Position numbers and translations under genes: made by a program. Below are positions 1-8,618 of a stretch of 64,000 nucleotides of DNA, in pieces (positions within the stretch are counted from its first letter, which is position 1; each line of letters begins with the position of its first letter). Origin of the DNA: Sphingomonas sp. Leaf339 (GTDB lineage Bacteria > Pseudomonadota > Alphaproteobacteria > Sphingomonadales > Sphingomonadaceae). The DNA lies in assembly GCF_001426195.1 (NCBI RefSeq), contig NZ_LMRS01000001.1:126501-190500 (forward strand). The letters are read 5' to 3'. The notes below the pieces were generated by a model. The model had not been told where the DNA came from. It worked only from the letters and a program-made list of their open reading frames with translations, and searched no databases.

Positions 1-34
1 GGAGGGGAGCAAAAAAGAAGTTAGGAGAGAGAGC

Positions 35-904
35 ATGGCACGCATTGCCTTTATCGGCCTGGGCAACATGGGCGGCGGCATGGCCGCCAACCTCGCGAAA
101 GCCGGGCATGACGTCCGCGCGTTCGACCTGTCGGCGGACGCGCTGACCCGCGCCGAAGCCGCCGGGTGCCTGCCCGCCGCCGATGTGGTCGCGGCGGCCG
201 ATGGGGCGGAGGTCGTCGTCACGATGCTGCCCGCTGGCAGTCATGTCGAACAGGTCCATGCCGACATCCTCGCCGCGCTGCCGCCCGCCGCCCTGCTGAT
301 CGACTGTTCGACCATCGACGTCGCCACCGCCCGGCGCGTTGCGGAGGGAGCGACTGCGCGCGGGCTGGCGGCGGTCGATGCGCCGGTGTCTGGCGGGATC
401 GCCGCCGCCGGGGCCGGCACGCTGACCTTTATGGTCGGTGGCAGTCAGGCCGCATTCGACCGGGCGCATCCGATCCTGGCAGCGATGGGCAAGGCGGTGA
501 TCCATGCCGGTGGCGACGGCGCGGGGCAGGCGGCGAAAATCTGCAACAACATGCTGCTGGGCGCGACGATGATCGCCACGTGCGAGGCGTTCGCGCTGGC
601 CGACAGGCTGGGGCTGGACGCGCAGGCATTTTACGACATCGCCAGCGTGTCGTCGGGCCAGAGCTGGTCGATGACGAGCTATTGCCCCGTCCCCGGCGTG
701 GGGCCGGAGACGCCGGCCGATCACGACTATCAGGGCGGCTTCGCGGCGGCGCTGATGCTGAAGGATCTGAAGCTGGCGCGCGAGGCGGCGGCCGATGTCG
801 GTGCCGCTACCCCGATCGGGGGCCATGCGTGCGATATCTATGCCGATTTCGTCAAGGGCGGCGCGGGACGGCTCGACTTTTCGGGCATCATCCGGACGTT
901 GTGA
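35..904 (+). CDS. mmsB: 3-hydroxyisobutyrate dehydrogenase
   Basis: This 289-aa protein should oxidise 3-hydroxyisobutyrate to methylmalonate semialdehyde with NAD+ in valine catabolism. The N-terminus has the beta-hydroxyacid dehydrogenase Rossmann signature GLGNMGGGMAANLAKAGH (about residues 8-25). The substrate motif DAPVSGG lies near residue 116 and the catalytic-lysine region GAGQAAKICNN near 161-171. Length is normal for the family. The ATG is preceded by a purine-rich AGGAGAG. It is convergent with the next gene, with 3 nt between the stop codons. Valine-pathway partners, if linked, would lie upstream of the window. A related beta-hydroxyacid dehydrogenase is the main alternative. Confidence 0.9.
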   Translation: MARIAFIGLGNMGGGMAANLAKAGHDVRAFDLSADALTRAEAAGCLPAADVVAAADGAEVVVTMLPAGSHVEQVHADILAALPPAALLIDCSTIDVATARRVAEGATARGLAAVDAPVSGGIAAAGAGTLTFMVGGSQAAFDRAHPILAAMGKAVIHAGGDGAGQAAKICNNMLLGATMIATCEAFALADRLGLDAQAFYDIASVSSGQSWSMTSYCPVPGVGPETPADHDYQGGFAAALMLKDLKLAREAAADVGAATPIGGHACDIYADFVKGGAGRLDFSGIIRTL

Positions 905-907
905 CGG

Positions 908-1798
908 TCAGCCGCACAGGTCGGCGGGCGGGCCGGCGAATTGCGGCTGGTTGGCGAGCGCCGGCGACGGGCCGGGCCGCGACAGGTCGATGGCGCCGGC
1001 ATAGAATGGATCGGCCTGCGCCCTTTCCAGTGTGGTGAAGCGGAAGCCCATCGACCGGTAGAGCGCGATTAGCCGGGGAAGCATCCGCGCATCGAGTGCC
1101 CCGACATGCATCAGCAGCACATAGGGGATGTCGCGTCCGACCTGCGCCGTTGCATTGGCGCGCGACGCCAGCGCGGCGGTGCGGGCGTCGTTCAGGAATC
1201 CCTGTTCCAGCTGCGCGACGGCGGCGTCGTTCCCCTTCGCCAGACAGGCGGCATAGGGTGCGTTCCAGGCGTAATCCGAAAAGCCCATCGTTACCGCCGC
1301 GATGCGATAGCCACGGTCGCGCAGGGTGGCGCGAATCTGGCTTTGCACGACGGGCGACCGACCCTCGGCCAGAAACGGATAGCGGAACCAGCGCCAGTCC
1401 GCGCGCGCGCCCATGGCGGCGATCAGCGGCGCTTCGTTGGTGACGATATCGGTCATGAAGGCCGCTGCGCCGACGGCGTCGAGATTGGCATGGGTATAGC
1501 CATGGTTGCCGATCGGCAGGCCGGCGCGGCGCCATGCGGCGATCGCGCGCCCGGCATCGGGATTGTCGCGCTCGATGCCGCCGTTCAGGAAGCCGAACGC
1601 GGGCACACGCTCCGCCGCCAGCCTGGTGGTGATGGCGCGGATGATGCCTTCGCGCGTCTCACCGGGCGGCAGGGCACCGTGCGCGGGCAGGTCATCGAAG
1701 GTGATGGCGATGACGGGCGCCGACTCGGGCGGCTTTGCGGTTGATGCACCGCCGGCGACAGCTGCCAGCAACAACACGATTCCCGCTCGACCGATCAT
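908..1798 (-). CDS. Exported polysaccharide deacetylase family protein
   Basis: A 296-aa NodB-homology (carbohydrate esterase 4-like) protein. Residues 1-21 form a Sec signal peptide ending near GGASTA, so it probably acts in the periplasm. Catalytic motif 1 is seen as ITFDDLPAHG and the metal-binding motif 2 as GNHGYTHANLD. These are the usual Asp-Asp and His-x3-His positions for deacetylation of N-acetylated glycans. The substrate (peptidoglycan, chitin-like or exopolysaccharide) cannot be read from sequence. It is divergent from the RHH-hybrid kinase, sharing a 94-bp intergenic region that contains a palindrome. Confidence 0.82.
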   Translation of the reverse strand: MIGRAGIVLLLAAVAGGASTAKPPESAPVIAITFDDLPAHGALPPGETREGIIRAITTRLAAERVPAFGFLNGGIERDNPDAGRAIAAWRRAGLPIGNHGYTHANLDAVGAAAFMTDIVTNEAPLIAAMGARADWRWFRYPFLAEGRSPVVQSQIRATLRDRGYRIAAVTMGFSDYAWNAPYAACLAKGNDAAVAQLEQGFLNDARTAALASRANATAQVGRDIPYVLLMHVGALDARMLPRLIALYRSMGFRFTTLERAQADPFYAGAIDLSRPGPSPALANQPQFAGPPADLCG

Positions 1799-1847
1799 CC
1801 ATCACTCCATTAAACCAGCAATCCTGCCCTAAGTGCCCATCGTCCGC

Positions 1848-1864
1848 GTGTCATTTGTTGACAC
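1848..1864. promoter_or_regulatory. 17-bp palindrome overlapping a TTGACA -35-like box
   Basis: GTGTCA and TGACAC form perfect 6-bp arms around a 5-bp spacer between two divergent genes. The right arm overlaps TTGACA (1858-1863), a perfect -35 hexamer. With 17-bp spacing the -10 region falls at 1881-1886 (a poor CAACGT), placing a start site very close to the ATG at 1893. No Shine-Dalgarno precedes that ATG, so the mRNA may be leaderless. Ribbon-helix-helix proteins bind such inverted repeats and the downstream gene encodes one, so autoregulation is plausible but inferred. Confidence 0.45.
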
Positions 1865-1892
1865 ACAGGCGGCGGATCACCAACGTCCGCCC

Positions 1893-4800
1893 ATGCCTAC
1901 CAATAGACTGTCCCGCAACATCTCGCTGACGCCCGAACTGGGCGGCTTCATCGAGGATCAGCTCGCATCCGGCGATTACGGTAACGCCAGCGAGGTGGTG
2001 CGTACCGCATTGAAGCTGTTGCGAGCGCAGGATGCCGGGGCGTTGACAGGGCTGCCCGCGACATGGCCGATCGGCGGCGGCGAGTGCGGCGACCTGATCC
2101 GGCGCTTTGACTGGGCGGCTACCTCGCTGGGCGCGATCGACGGCTGGTCGACCGAGCTGCGCACGACGGTCGGCAACGCGGTCAATTCGCCGGTGGCGAA
2201 GGTGGTGATGTGGGGACCGGACCATGTCATGCTGTACAACGACAGCTATCGCGCGGTGGCGGGTGATCGCCATCCGGCCGCCTTGGGCCATCCCGTCGCC
2301 ACCGCTTTCCCGGAAGTCTGGGACTGGAACCAATCTGTGCTTGCGGCGGCGCGGCGGGGGGAAGTGGTGGCGCACCATGACCAGCCGATCACGTTCCACC
2401 GCGCGGATGGCGACGAGACGCTGTTCCTCGACCTGTTCTACACCCCCGTCTATCTGGCCGATGGTCGCGTCGGCGGCGTGATGTGCACGCTGGTCGACAA
2501 CAGCGGCCGGGTGGAGGCGGAGCGGCGGCTGGCCGCCAGCGAGACGCAATTGCGTCAGATCACCGACGCGGTGCCGATGCTGGTATCCTATGTCGATCGC
2601 GATCATGTCTATCGCTTCGCCAACGAGGCGTATCAACAGTGGTTCGGTCGATCGCCGGACAAGATCGTCGGGCGACCGGTGCGCGATATCGTCGGTGATG
2701 CCTTTTACGGACACCGACGCATCGCGATCGACCGGGCGTTGGGCGGCGAGGGATTTGCCGACGAAACCGTGCTGCCGGACCGCACCGGCCGGGCGCGGCG
2801 ATGCGAGATACGCTACATCCCGCACGTCGCGGCGGACGGGTCGGTCGCCGGCGTCTATATCTTGGGCATCGATATCGAGGAGCGTGCCGAGCGCGAAGCG
2901 GCGCTGGCGCACAGCAACGGTCGTTTCCGCACCGCGATGGATGCGGTTCACGGTGTCTTGTGGACCAACAGTGCCGATGGCCAGATGCAGGGCGAACAGC
3001 CGGGCTGGTCGGCGCTGACCGGGCAGTCGGTCGACGAGTATCAGGGGTTCGGCTGGGCAGATGCGGTGCATCCCGACGATGCCGCGCCGACGATCGCGGC
3101 GTGGAATGCGGCGGTCGAGGCCCGGTCGATGTTCGTGTTCGAACACCGCGTCCGTCGCCATTGCGGCACTTGGCGGATCTGTGCGGTTCGCGCCCTGCCG
3201 ATCATCGACGATGCTGGTGAGATCGTCGAATGGGTCGGCGTCCACACCGACATCACGCATCAACGCGCCGCCGAAGCGGCGTTGCGCGAACAGGCCGAAC
3301 ACCTCGCCCGGCAGGTGCTTCACCGTGAGCGGGCCGAGGATCAGTTGCGCCAGCTAAATGACACGTTGGAAGCACGCGTCATCGCCGAGATCGGCGAGCG
3401 TCGTCAGGCCGAGGCGAAACTGGCCCAGGCGCAGAAGATGGAAACCGTCGGCAAGCTGACCGGTGGTGTCGCGCATGATTTCAACAACCTGTTGCAGGTG
3501 GTGTCGGGCAATCTGCAATTGCTGGGCAAGGATATCGCCGGCAACGACCGTGCCGAACGCCGCGTTGCCAATGCGATGGCGGGCGTGTCGCGCGGGTCGA
3601 AACTCGCCAGCCAGTTGCTCGCCTTCGGTCGTCGTCAGGCGCTGGAGCCCAAGGTCGTCAACGTTACGCGCTTCGTGCGCGGGATGGACGACATGCTGCG
3701 CCGCGCGATCGGCGAGGGGGTGGAGATCGAAACGATCGTCGGCGGTGGCCTGTGGAACACCTTCATCGATCCCGCCCAGATCGAGAATGCGCTCCTCAAT
3801 CTGGCGATCAACGCCCGCGATGCGATGGAGGGGCGTGGCAAGCTGACGATCGAGCTGGGCAATGCATCCCTCGACGCCGACTACGCCCGCGCGCACGACG
3901 ATGTGGACCCGGGCCAGTACGTGATGCTCGCGGTATCCGACACCGGCAGCGGCATGACCCCGGACATCATCGACAAGGTGTTCGAACCGTTCTTCTCGAC
4001 CAAGGTCGAGGGCAAGGGATCGGGGCTGGGCCTGTCGATGGTCTATGGCTTCGTCAAACAGTCCGGCGGCCATGTGAAGATCTATTCCGAGGTCGGCGAG
4101 GGGACGACGATCCGCCTGTACCTGCCCCGCGCGATGCAGAGCGAGGATGTCGAGGTCGCGGTGGATAACGGTCCGATCGCCGGCGGCACCGAGACGGTGC
4201 TGGTAGTCGAGGACGACGTCGAGGTGCGCGCCACCGTCGTCGAAATGCTCACCGATCTCGGTTATCGCGTGCTGAAGGCGGTCGACGCGGACAGCGCGCT
4301 CAACGTGATCGAAAGCGGCATCCCGATCGACATGCTGTTCACCGACGTGGTGATGCCGGGCACGCTGAAAAGCCCGGAACTCGCCCGGACGGCACGCCTC
4401 CGCCTGCCGCATCTCGCGGTGCTGTTCACCTCGGGCTATACTGAAAACTCGATCGTGCATGGCGGCAAGCTGGATGCCGGCGTCGAACTGCTGTCCAAGC
4501 CCTACACGCGAGAGGCGCTGGCCCGAAAATTCCGCCACGTCCTCGCCAATCAGGGTCAACGATCGATCGCCGCGGAAGGGACAGATACGCCGGCTGTATC
4601 GATGGAGAGAGCGCCGGCCCCCGCCACCGAAGCGCTGCCCGCCCGTCGCGGCGTGGTTCTGCTGGTGGAGGATGACACACTGATCCGCGCGGCGACCGCC
4701 GACATGTTGCACGAGGCGGGTTTCGTGGTCGTCGATGCCGCGAGCGCGGAGGAGGCGATGGCCGCGTTGCAGACGGTGGCGATCGACGCACTGGTAACGG

Positions 4801-5033
4801 ACGTGAACCTGCCGGGCCTGTCCGGTCCTGAATTCGCGGACAAGGCTCGCACGCTGCGGCCGGGGGTCGGCGTGGTCTTCGCCACCGGCGATACCGCGGC
4901 AGTGGCGGGGACGGATGCGGTGATTCTGTCCAAACCCTACCGCGGCGCCGCGCTGTGTGCGGCGGTGGTGACGGCGCTGGGTGACCGGACCGTCGCCGAA
5001 CAAGACGTGTCGGTGCCGGCCCCGTCCGTCTAA
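1893..5033 (+). CDS. Hybrid histidine kinase with N-terminal ParD-like RHH domain and two receiver domains
   Basis: A 1046-aa multidomain sensor. Residues 5-47 match the ParD/CopG ribbon-helix-helix pattern (NISLTPELGGFIEDQL, then GNASEVVRTALKLL). Next come a PAS-like region beginning DWAATSLGAIDGW, a PAS_4 domain (ITDAVPMLVSYVDRDH), another PAS with a PAC tail, and a coiled linker. HisKA has phospho-acceptor His528 in GGVAHDFNNLLQ. HATPase has a DTGSGM box and GSGLGLSMVYGFVKQ. REC1 has Asp818 (FTDVVMPG) and REC2 has Asp970 (VTDVNLPG). No transmembrane segment is evident, so it is probably cytoplasmic. A GTG at 1833 would add 20 unconvincing residues; the ATG at 1893 puts the RHH at the usual ParD position. 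No ParE toxin gene is adjacent. Confidence 0.85.
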   Translation: MPTNRLSRNISLTPELGGFIEDQLASGDYGNASEVVRTALKLLRAQDAGALTGLPATWPIGGGECGDLIRRFDWAATSLGAIDGWSTELRTTVGNAVNSPVAKVVMWGPDHVMLYNDSYRAVAGDRHPAALGHPVATAFPEVWDWNQSVLAAARRGEVVAHHDQPITFHRADGDETLFLDLFYTPVYLADGRVGGVMCTLVDNSGRVEAERRLAASETQLRQITDAVPMLVSYVDRDHVYRFANEAYQQWFGRSPDKIVGRPVRDIVGDAFYGHRRIAIDRALGGEGFADETVLPDRTGRARRCEIRYIPHVAADGSVAGVYILGIDIEERAEREAALAHSNGRFRTAMDAVHGVLWTNSADGQMQGEQPGWSALTGQSVDEYQGFGWADAVHPDDAAPTIAAWNAAVEARSMFVFEHRVRRHCGTWRICAVRALPIIDDAGEIVEWVGVHTDITHQRAAEAALREQAEHLARQVLHRERAEDQLRQLNDTLEARVIAEIGERRQAEAKLAQAQKMETVGKLTGGVAHDFNNLLQVVSGNLQLLGKDIAGNDRAERRVANAMAGVSRGSKLASQLLAFGRRQALEPKVVNVTRFVRGMDDMLRRAIGEGVEIETIVGGGLWNTFIDPAQIENALLNLAINARDAMEGRGKLTIELGNASLDADYARAHDDVDPGQYVMLAVSDTGSGMTPDIIDKVFEPFFSTKVEGKGSGLGLSMVYGFVKQSGGHVKIYSEVGEGTTIRLYLPRAMQSEDVEVAVDNGPIAGGTETVLVVEDDVEVRATVVEMLTDLGYRVLKAVDADSALNVIESGIPIDMLFTDVVMPGTLKSPELARTARLRLPHLAVLFTSGYTENSIVHGGKLDAGVELLSKPYTREALARKFRHVLANQGQRSIAAEGTDTPAVSMERAPAPATEALPARRGVVLLVEDDTLIRAATADMLHEAGFVVVDAASAEEAMAALQTVAIDALVTDVNLPGLSGPEFADKARTLRPGVGVVFATGDTAAVAGTDAVILSKPYRGAALCAAVVTALGDRTVAEQDVSVPAPSV

Positions 5034-5042
5034 ATGCGCCGA

Positions 5043-5080
5043 CCGTGACGAATGACATATTTGTCATGTCTGCGTCACGG
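5043..5080. repeat. Nested inverted repeat after the hybrid kinase
   Basis: Outer arms CCGTGACG (5043-5050) and CGTCACGG (5073-5080) are perfect complements. Inside is a second dyad, ATGACA-TATT-TGTCAT. The element starts 10 bp after the hybrid kinase stop and lies about 180 bp upstream of the OmpR-type regulator. It could be a terminator-type cruciform without a T-tract or an operator for the downstream two-component genes. The inner dyad shares TGACA/TGTCA half-sites with the palindrome at 1848-1864. Confidence 0.4.
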
Positions 5081-5194
5081 CCCGGTATGCCGGGATAGCC
5101 TATTCCGTCTCTCGACAGCAGGGCCGCCCACCGCAGCGGCCTTTGCGACAGAGTTGACGAGATCGGTGCCCGACACTCCCGGGGGTGCCGTAGG

Positions 5195-5226
5195 GCCGGC
5201 GGAAAGGATGCTTTCCGCCGGCTTTT
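5195..5226 (+). terminator. Rho-independent terminator
   Basis: A perfect 12-bp stem GCCGGCGGAAAG / CTTTCCGCCGGC with a GATG loop is followed by TTTT on the plus strand. It ends 33 bp before the response regulator start, so it probably terminates the hybrid kinase transcript or attenuates read-through into the two-component operon. Confidence 0.75.
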
Positions 5227-5258
5227 CCTGTATTGGACCAAAGGGTGAGCGTAGAGCG

Positions 5259-5951
5259 ATGAGCCGCAAGATCCTGATCGTCGAGGACGACGCCTCGACC
5301 GCCGCCTATCTGGCGAAGGGCCTGGCCGAGGCCGGTTATGCGGCCGAGACTACCGACAACGGCCGCGATGGCCTGTTCCTGGCAAGCGAGGGCGTGTTCG
5401 ACCTCATCATCGCCGATCGCATGCTGCCCGGTCTCGACGGCCTGTCGATGGTCGGCGCGCTGCGCGCTGCCAAGGTCGCCACCCCCGTCCTCGTCCTGTC
5501 CGCGCTCGCCTCGGTCGACGACCGGGTCGATGGGTTGAAGGCAGGCGCCGACGATTATCTCTGCAAGCCCTTCTCGTTCGCCGAACTGTCCGCCCGGATC
5601 GAGGCGCTGGTGCGCCGTTCCGATCGCGCCGCGACCGAGCCGCAGAAGACCAAGCTGTCGGTCGGCGATCTGGAGATCGATCTGTTGTCGCGGCATGTCA
5701 GCCGCGCCGGTCGTGCGATCCCGCTGGGCGGTCGTGAATTCAACCTGCTCGAATTCCTTGCCCGCCATGCCGGCCAGGTCGTCACTCGCACGATGATGCT
5801 GGAGAAGATCTGGAACTATCATTTCGATCCCGGTTCCAACGTGGTCGACGTGCATATCGGCCGCCTGCGCCGCAAGCTGGAGGACGGGTTCGGCTCGCCG
5901 ATCCTGCACACCGTGCGCGGTGCCGGGTATCGGCTGGCGGCGGACGGATAA
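5259..5951 (+). CDS. OmpR/PhoB-family response regulator
   Basis: A 230-aa regulator with an N-terminal receiver (KILIVEDDAS; phospho-acceptor Asp53 in ADRMLPG; conserved Lys in CKPFSF) and a C-terminal winged helix (about residues 130-228) ending HTVRGAGYRLA. The ATG at 5259 gives the standard start MSRKILIVEDD. An upstream in-frame extension would run through the terminator and is rejected. The sensor kinase begins 10 bp downstream, so the two form a cognate pair. The stimulus is unknown; the kinase type resembles the QseC/PmrB/CusS class. Confidence 0.9.
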   Translation: MSRKILIVEDDASTAAYLAKGLAEAGYAAETTDNGRDGLFLASEGVFDLIIADRMLPGLDGLSMVGALRAAKVATPVLVLSALASVDDRVDGLKAGADDYLCKPFSFAELSARIEALVRRSDRAATEPQKTKLSVGDLEIDLLSRHVSRAGRAIPLGGREFNLLEFLARHAGQVVTRTMMLEKIWNYHFDPGSNVVDVHIGRLRRKLEDGFGSPILHTVRGAGYRLAADG

Positions 5952-5960
5952 CTTGCCCGT

Positions 5961-7319
5961 ATGAGGTTGTCGGTCACGGCGCGGATCGCGCTGCTCGCGA
6001 TCGCGCTGGCGCTGGTGTCGAACCTGGTGCTGGTCGGCTTCGTCTGGAAATGGACACATGACGACGCGATCGCGGCGACGCGACGCGAGATGACCGAGCA
6101 ATCCGACGCCTTGCTGTCGATCTGGCGCAGCGACGGCCTGCGCCCGCTGGCCGCCGCCGTGCAGGACGCGCGGCCCCCCGGCGACGTGTCGCTGGTCGTC
6201 GCGGTGCTGGACGCGGAGGGGCGGCGGCTGGCCGGCTATGCGCCGCCGCGCGTGTCGGTGCCGCTGCGCCCGACCCGCTTCCGCGTCGATCGGCTGGGCG
6301 TGACGGGGACATGGGAGCAGCACGACACCGGCTATATCCTCCAGCCGATCGGCGCCAACTGGCTGCTGACCGGCCGCACCCTCGATGTGATCGAGGCGGA
6401 ACAGCGCGCGATTGAGGGCGCCCTGGCGCTGGCGGTCACACTGTCGCTGGGGCTGGGCATCGGTGCCGGGCTGGTGCTGACCCGCTATGTGGGCAAGCGG
6501 CTGAACCGGATCGCCGGGGTGATCGAGGCGGCGGGCGAGGGCGATCTGTCGCGCCGGGTCGAGATGGTGGCGGGCGGCGCCGATTCGTTCGATCGGCTCG
6601 CCGCGCGCCTGAATGCGATGCTCGGCAAGGTCGAACGGTTGATGACCGAACTTCGGCTTGTCACCGATAGTCTGGCGCACGACCTCCGCTCGCCGCTTGC
6701 GCGCCTGCGCACCAAGACCGAACAGGCGGTGATGGCCGGCGATCCGCAGGCGCGTGAGGCGATGCTCGGCGGTCTGCTGGTCGAAACCGATCTGGTCATG
6801 CGGATGCTGACGATGGTGATCGAGATCAGCCGCTCCGAATCGGTATCGCGCGACCGGTTCACGCTGGTCGACCCGGTGGCATTGATCGAGGAGATTGCCG
6901 ATCTCTATGGCCCGGTTGCCGAAGAAGCCGGGCTGGAATTCTTGGTCGCCATCGACATCGCGCCGCCGCCGATGCGCCTGCACCGCGAATTGCTCAGCCA
7001 GGCCGTCACCAACCTGATCGACAATGCGCTGAAACACGGGGTGCCACGGCAAGGGGCGGGCGGCGGCGTCGTCACGCTGCGGCTGGCGCCGCATCCCATC
7101 GGCATCGCGGTGCAGGTCGAGGATCGCGGCCCCGGCATCGCGCCGGCCGACCGCGCGGAGGCGCTGCGTCGTTTCGGCCGACTCGATATCGCGCGCACCA
7201 CGCCCGGTGCGGGGCTGGGCATGTCGCTGATCGATACCGTCGCACGGCTGCATGACGGGCAATTCGAACTGGACGATAACCGACCCGGTCTGATCGCGCG
7301 CGTCATCCTGCCCCGCTAG
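5961..7319 (+). CDS. Membrane sensor histidine kinase (HAMP)
   Basis: A 452-aa kinase partnered with the preceding regulator. The first transmembrane helix is about residues 8-30, followed by a periplasmic segment of about 115 residues and a second helix about 155-178 (ending GLVLTRYV). Then come HAMP, HisKA with His240 in SLAHDLRSPLARL, and a HATPase with the N-box NLIDNALKHG, the DRGPGIAP box and GAGLGMSLI. The ligand cannot be predicted. It probably autophosphorylates in response to an envelope signal and passes phosphate to Asp53 of its neighbour. Confidence 0.9.
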   Translation: MRLSVTARIALLAIALALVSNLVLVGFVWKWTHDDAIAATRREMTEQSDALLSIWRSDGLRPLAAAVQDARPPGDVSLVVAVLDAEGRRLAGYAPPRVSVPLRPTRFRVDRLGVTGTWEQHDTGYILQPIGANWLLTGRTLDVIEAEQRAIEGALALAVTLSLGLGIGAGLVLTRYVGKRLNRIAGVIEAAGEGDLSRRVEMVAGGADSFDRLAARLNAMLGKVERLMTELRLVTDSLAHDLRSPLARLRTKTEQAVMAGDPQAREAMLGGLLVETDLVMRMLTMVIEISRSESVSRDRFTLVDPVALIEEIADLYGPVAEEAGLEFLVAIDIAPPPMRLHRELLSQAVTNLIDNALKHGVPRQGAGGGVVTLRLAPHPIGIAVQVEDRGPGIAPADRAEALRRFGRLDIARTTPGAGLGMSLIDTVARLHDGQFELDDNRPGLIARVILPR

Positions 7320-7362
7320 TCACGAAAGGAATTTTTAACCGCGCGATGATAGCCATTAGGGC

Positions 7363-7782
7363 ATGATAGCTCCCACATACTTTATCGAGCCGGACGCGGC
7401 GAACGAGTTCCTGCGGTTGACGCTGACCGGGGACTGGGACGTCGCGATCAGCCAACGATTCGCGGCCGATGTCGCCCGGACGTTGAGGGAGATGATCGGG
7501 CAGGGCGCGCGACCCGGCCACCTTCGCACGTTGATCGATATGCGGCGCAAGAGCCTGTTGCCGCAGAACGCCGCTGCGGAATTCGCCAAGATGGTCCGCC
7601 CCGACTCGCCGTCGAAGCGGATCGCGATGCTCGTATCGGGGGCGATCCACCGGCTTCAGGCCAGGCGCATGTCCGGTGAGCGTCATCAGGTCTTCGGATC
7701 GGAAGAGGCGGCGATGGCGTGGCTGATGGACCCGTCGGCCCCGCCGAGGGTGTTCGATATGGCGGCGGCTTCGGCGGGATGA
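7363..7782 (+). CDS. Hypothetical protein, possibly STAS/SpoIIAA-like
   Basis: A 139-aa soluble protein not confidently assigned. The pattern FLRLTLTGDWDVAISQRF, then HLRTLIDMR and a late RHQVFGSEEAAMAWL, resembles the STAS-like (SpoIIAA-type) fold: a beta strand followed by a segment that spans D-M-R and a C-terminal helix. No signal peptide or membrane segment is visible. The ATG at 7363 overlaps the stop of a 6-codon ORF (7346-7366), probably by chance. Gene identity is plausible from position and codon use; function is unknown. Confidence 0.6.
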   Translation: MIAPTYFIEPDAANEFLRLTLTGDWDVAISQRFAADVARTLREMIGQGARPGHLRTLIDMRRKSLLPQNAAAEFAKMVRPDSPSKRIAMLVSGAIHRLQARRMSGERHQVFGSEEAAMAWLMDPSAPPRVFDMAAASAG

Positions 7783-7830
7783 TCGCACGCCCCGTGAAGG
7801 GATGCGCCCGATAAACTGATCCGCTACCAG

Positions 7831-8094
7831 ATGGTGATGGATGCCCTGACCGCGTTCGGCCTGTTCGCCGTCACCTTCATGCTGATCTGTTATGTGCTGG
7901 AGGACCGGGCGCCGTTCTGGACGTTCCTGTTCGCGATCGGTTGCCTGATGGGGTCGGCCTATGGCTTCTTGCAGGGCGCATGGCCGTTCGGCGCGGTCGA
8001 ATTGATCTGGTTCGTCGTGGCCCTGCGTCGCTGGACGGGCCTGCGGTCGAAGGCGCGGGCGGCGGCTGGATCGGGGGCGGAACCGATCGCTTGA
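7831..8094 (+). CDS. Small inner-membrane protein, conserved hypothetical
   Basis: An 87-aa protein with two to three hydrophobic segments (residues about 4-21, 28-47 and 49-65) and a basic C-terminal tail, so it is probably an inner-membrane protein with the tail in the cytoplasm. The tract ending AYGFLQGAWPFGAVELIW is typical of short alphaproteobacterial membrane proteins of unknown role. It lies alone before the ribosomal cluster. An adjacent in-frame ATG (7837) is an alternative start. Confidence 0.6.
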   Translation: MVMDALTAFGLFAVTFMLICYVLEDRAPFWTFLFAIGCLMGSAYGFLQGAWPFGAVELIWFVVALRRWTGLRSKARAAAGSGAEPIA

Positions 8095-8249
8095 CTTGGC
8101 GTTGCGCGGCGCTTACCTGATCTTTACCCCGATCCACCGGTTCCGGCGGCGCTTTTTGGCGTACGTCGCAATTTTGCGTTCGGGTTCATCGCGTCGAGAT
8201 AGCGATCGTGCTGCCATGCCGATTGCTGTGGAGCTAGGAGAAAAAGAAC

Positions 8250-8618
8250 ATGGCACGTATCGCGGGTGTGAACATCCCGACCAACAAGCGCGTGGTGATC
8301 GCGCTGACCTACATCCACGGCATCGGCCCCGCCAATGCCAAGAAGATCACCGAGAAGCTGGCCATCGCGCCCGAGCGTCGCGTGCAGGACCTGACCGATC
8401 AGGAAGTGCTGCAGATCCGCGAAGCGATCGATGCCGATTACAGCGTCGAGGGTGATCTCCGCCGCACCGTGGCGATGAACATCAAGCGTCTGATGGATCT
8501 CGCCTGCTATCGTGGTCTGCGCCATCGTCGTGGTCTTCCCGTCCGCGGCCAGCGCACGCACACCAATGCGCGCACCCGCAAGGGCAAGGCGAAGCCGATC
8601 GCGGGCAAGAAGAAGTAA
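8250..8618 (+). CDS. rpsM: 30S ribosomal protein S13
   Basis: A 122-aa protein of the 30S head that contacts tRNA and S19. The start [15 protein letters not shown] and the C-terminal [19 protein letters not shown] block are diagnostic. An AGGAG lies 8-12 nt upstream of the ATG. It heads the conserved alphaproteobacterial order rpsM-rpsK-rpoA-rplQ. secY/adk, which often precede it, are absent here, so its promoter probably lies in 8095-8249. Its stop codon is embedded in a strong intergenic hairpin. Confidence 0.98.
   Translation: MARIAGVNIPTNKRVVIALTYIHGIGPANAKKITEKLAIAPERRVQDLTDQEVLQIREAIDADYSVEGDLRRTVAMNIKRLMDLACYRGLRHRRGLPVRGQRTHTNARTRKGKAKPIAGKKK

Noticed and set aside
1833..1892. GTG start for the hybrid kinase giving 20 extra residues
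   Set aside because: The extension shows no family features and covers the promoter-like palindrome; the ATG at 1893 places the RHH domain where ParD proteins begin.
3354..5003. 549-codon minus-strand ORF opposite the hybrid kinase
   Set aside because: Shadow of conserved HisKA/HATPase/receiver sequence with no domain of its own.
5052..5258. Longer N-terminus for the OmpR-type regulator
   Set aside because: It would translate through a perfect terminator hairpin, and receiver domains start at the ATG at 5259.
7346..7366. 6-codon upstream ORF overlapping the start at 7363
   Set aside because: No ribosome-binding site at a suitable distance; probably chance repetition of ATGATAGC.
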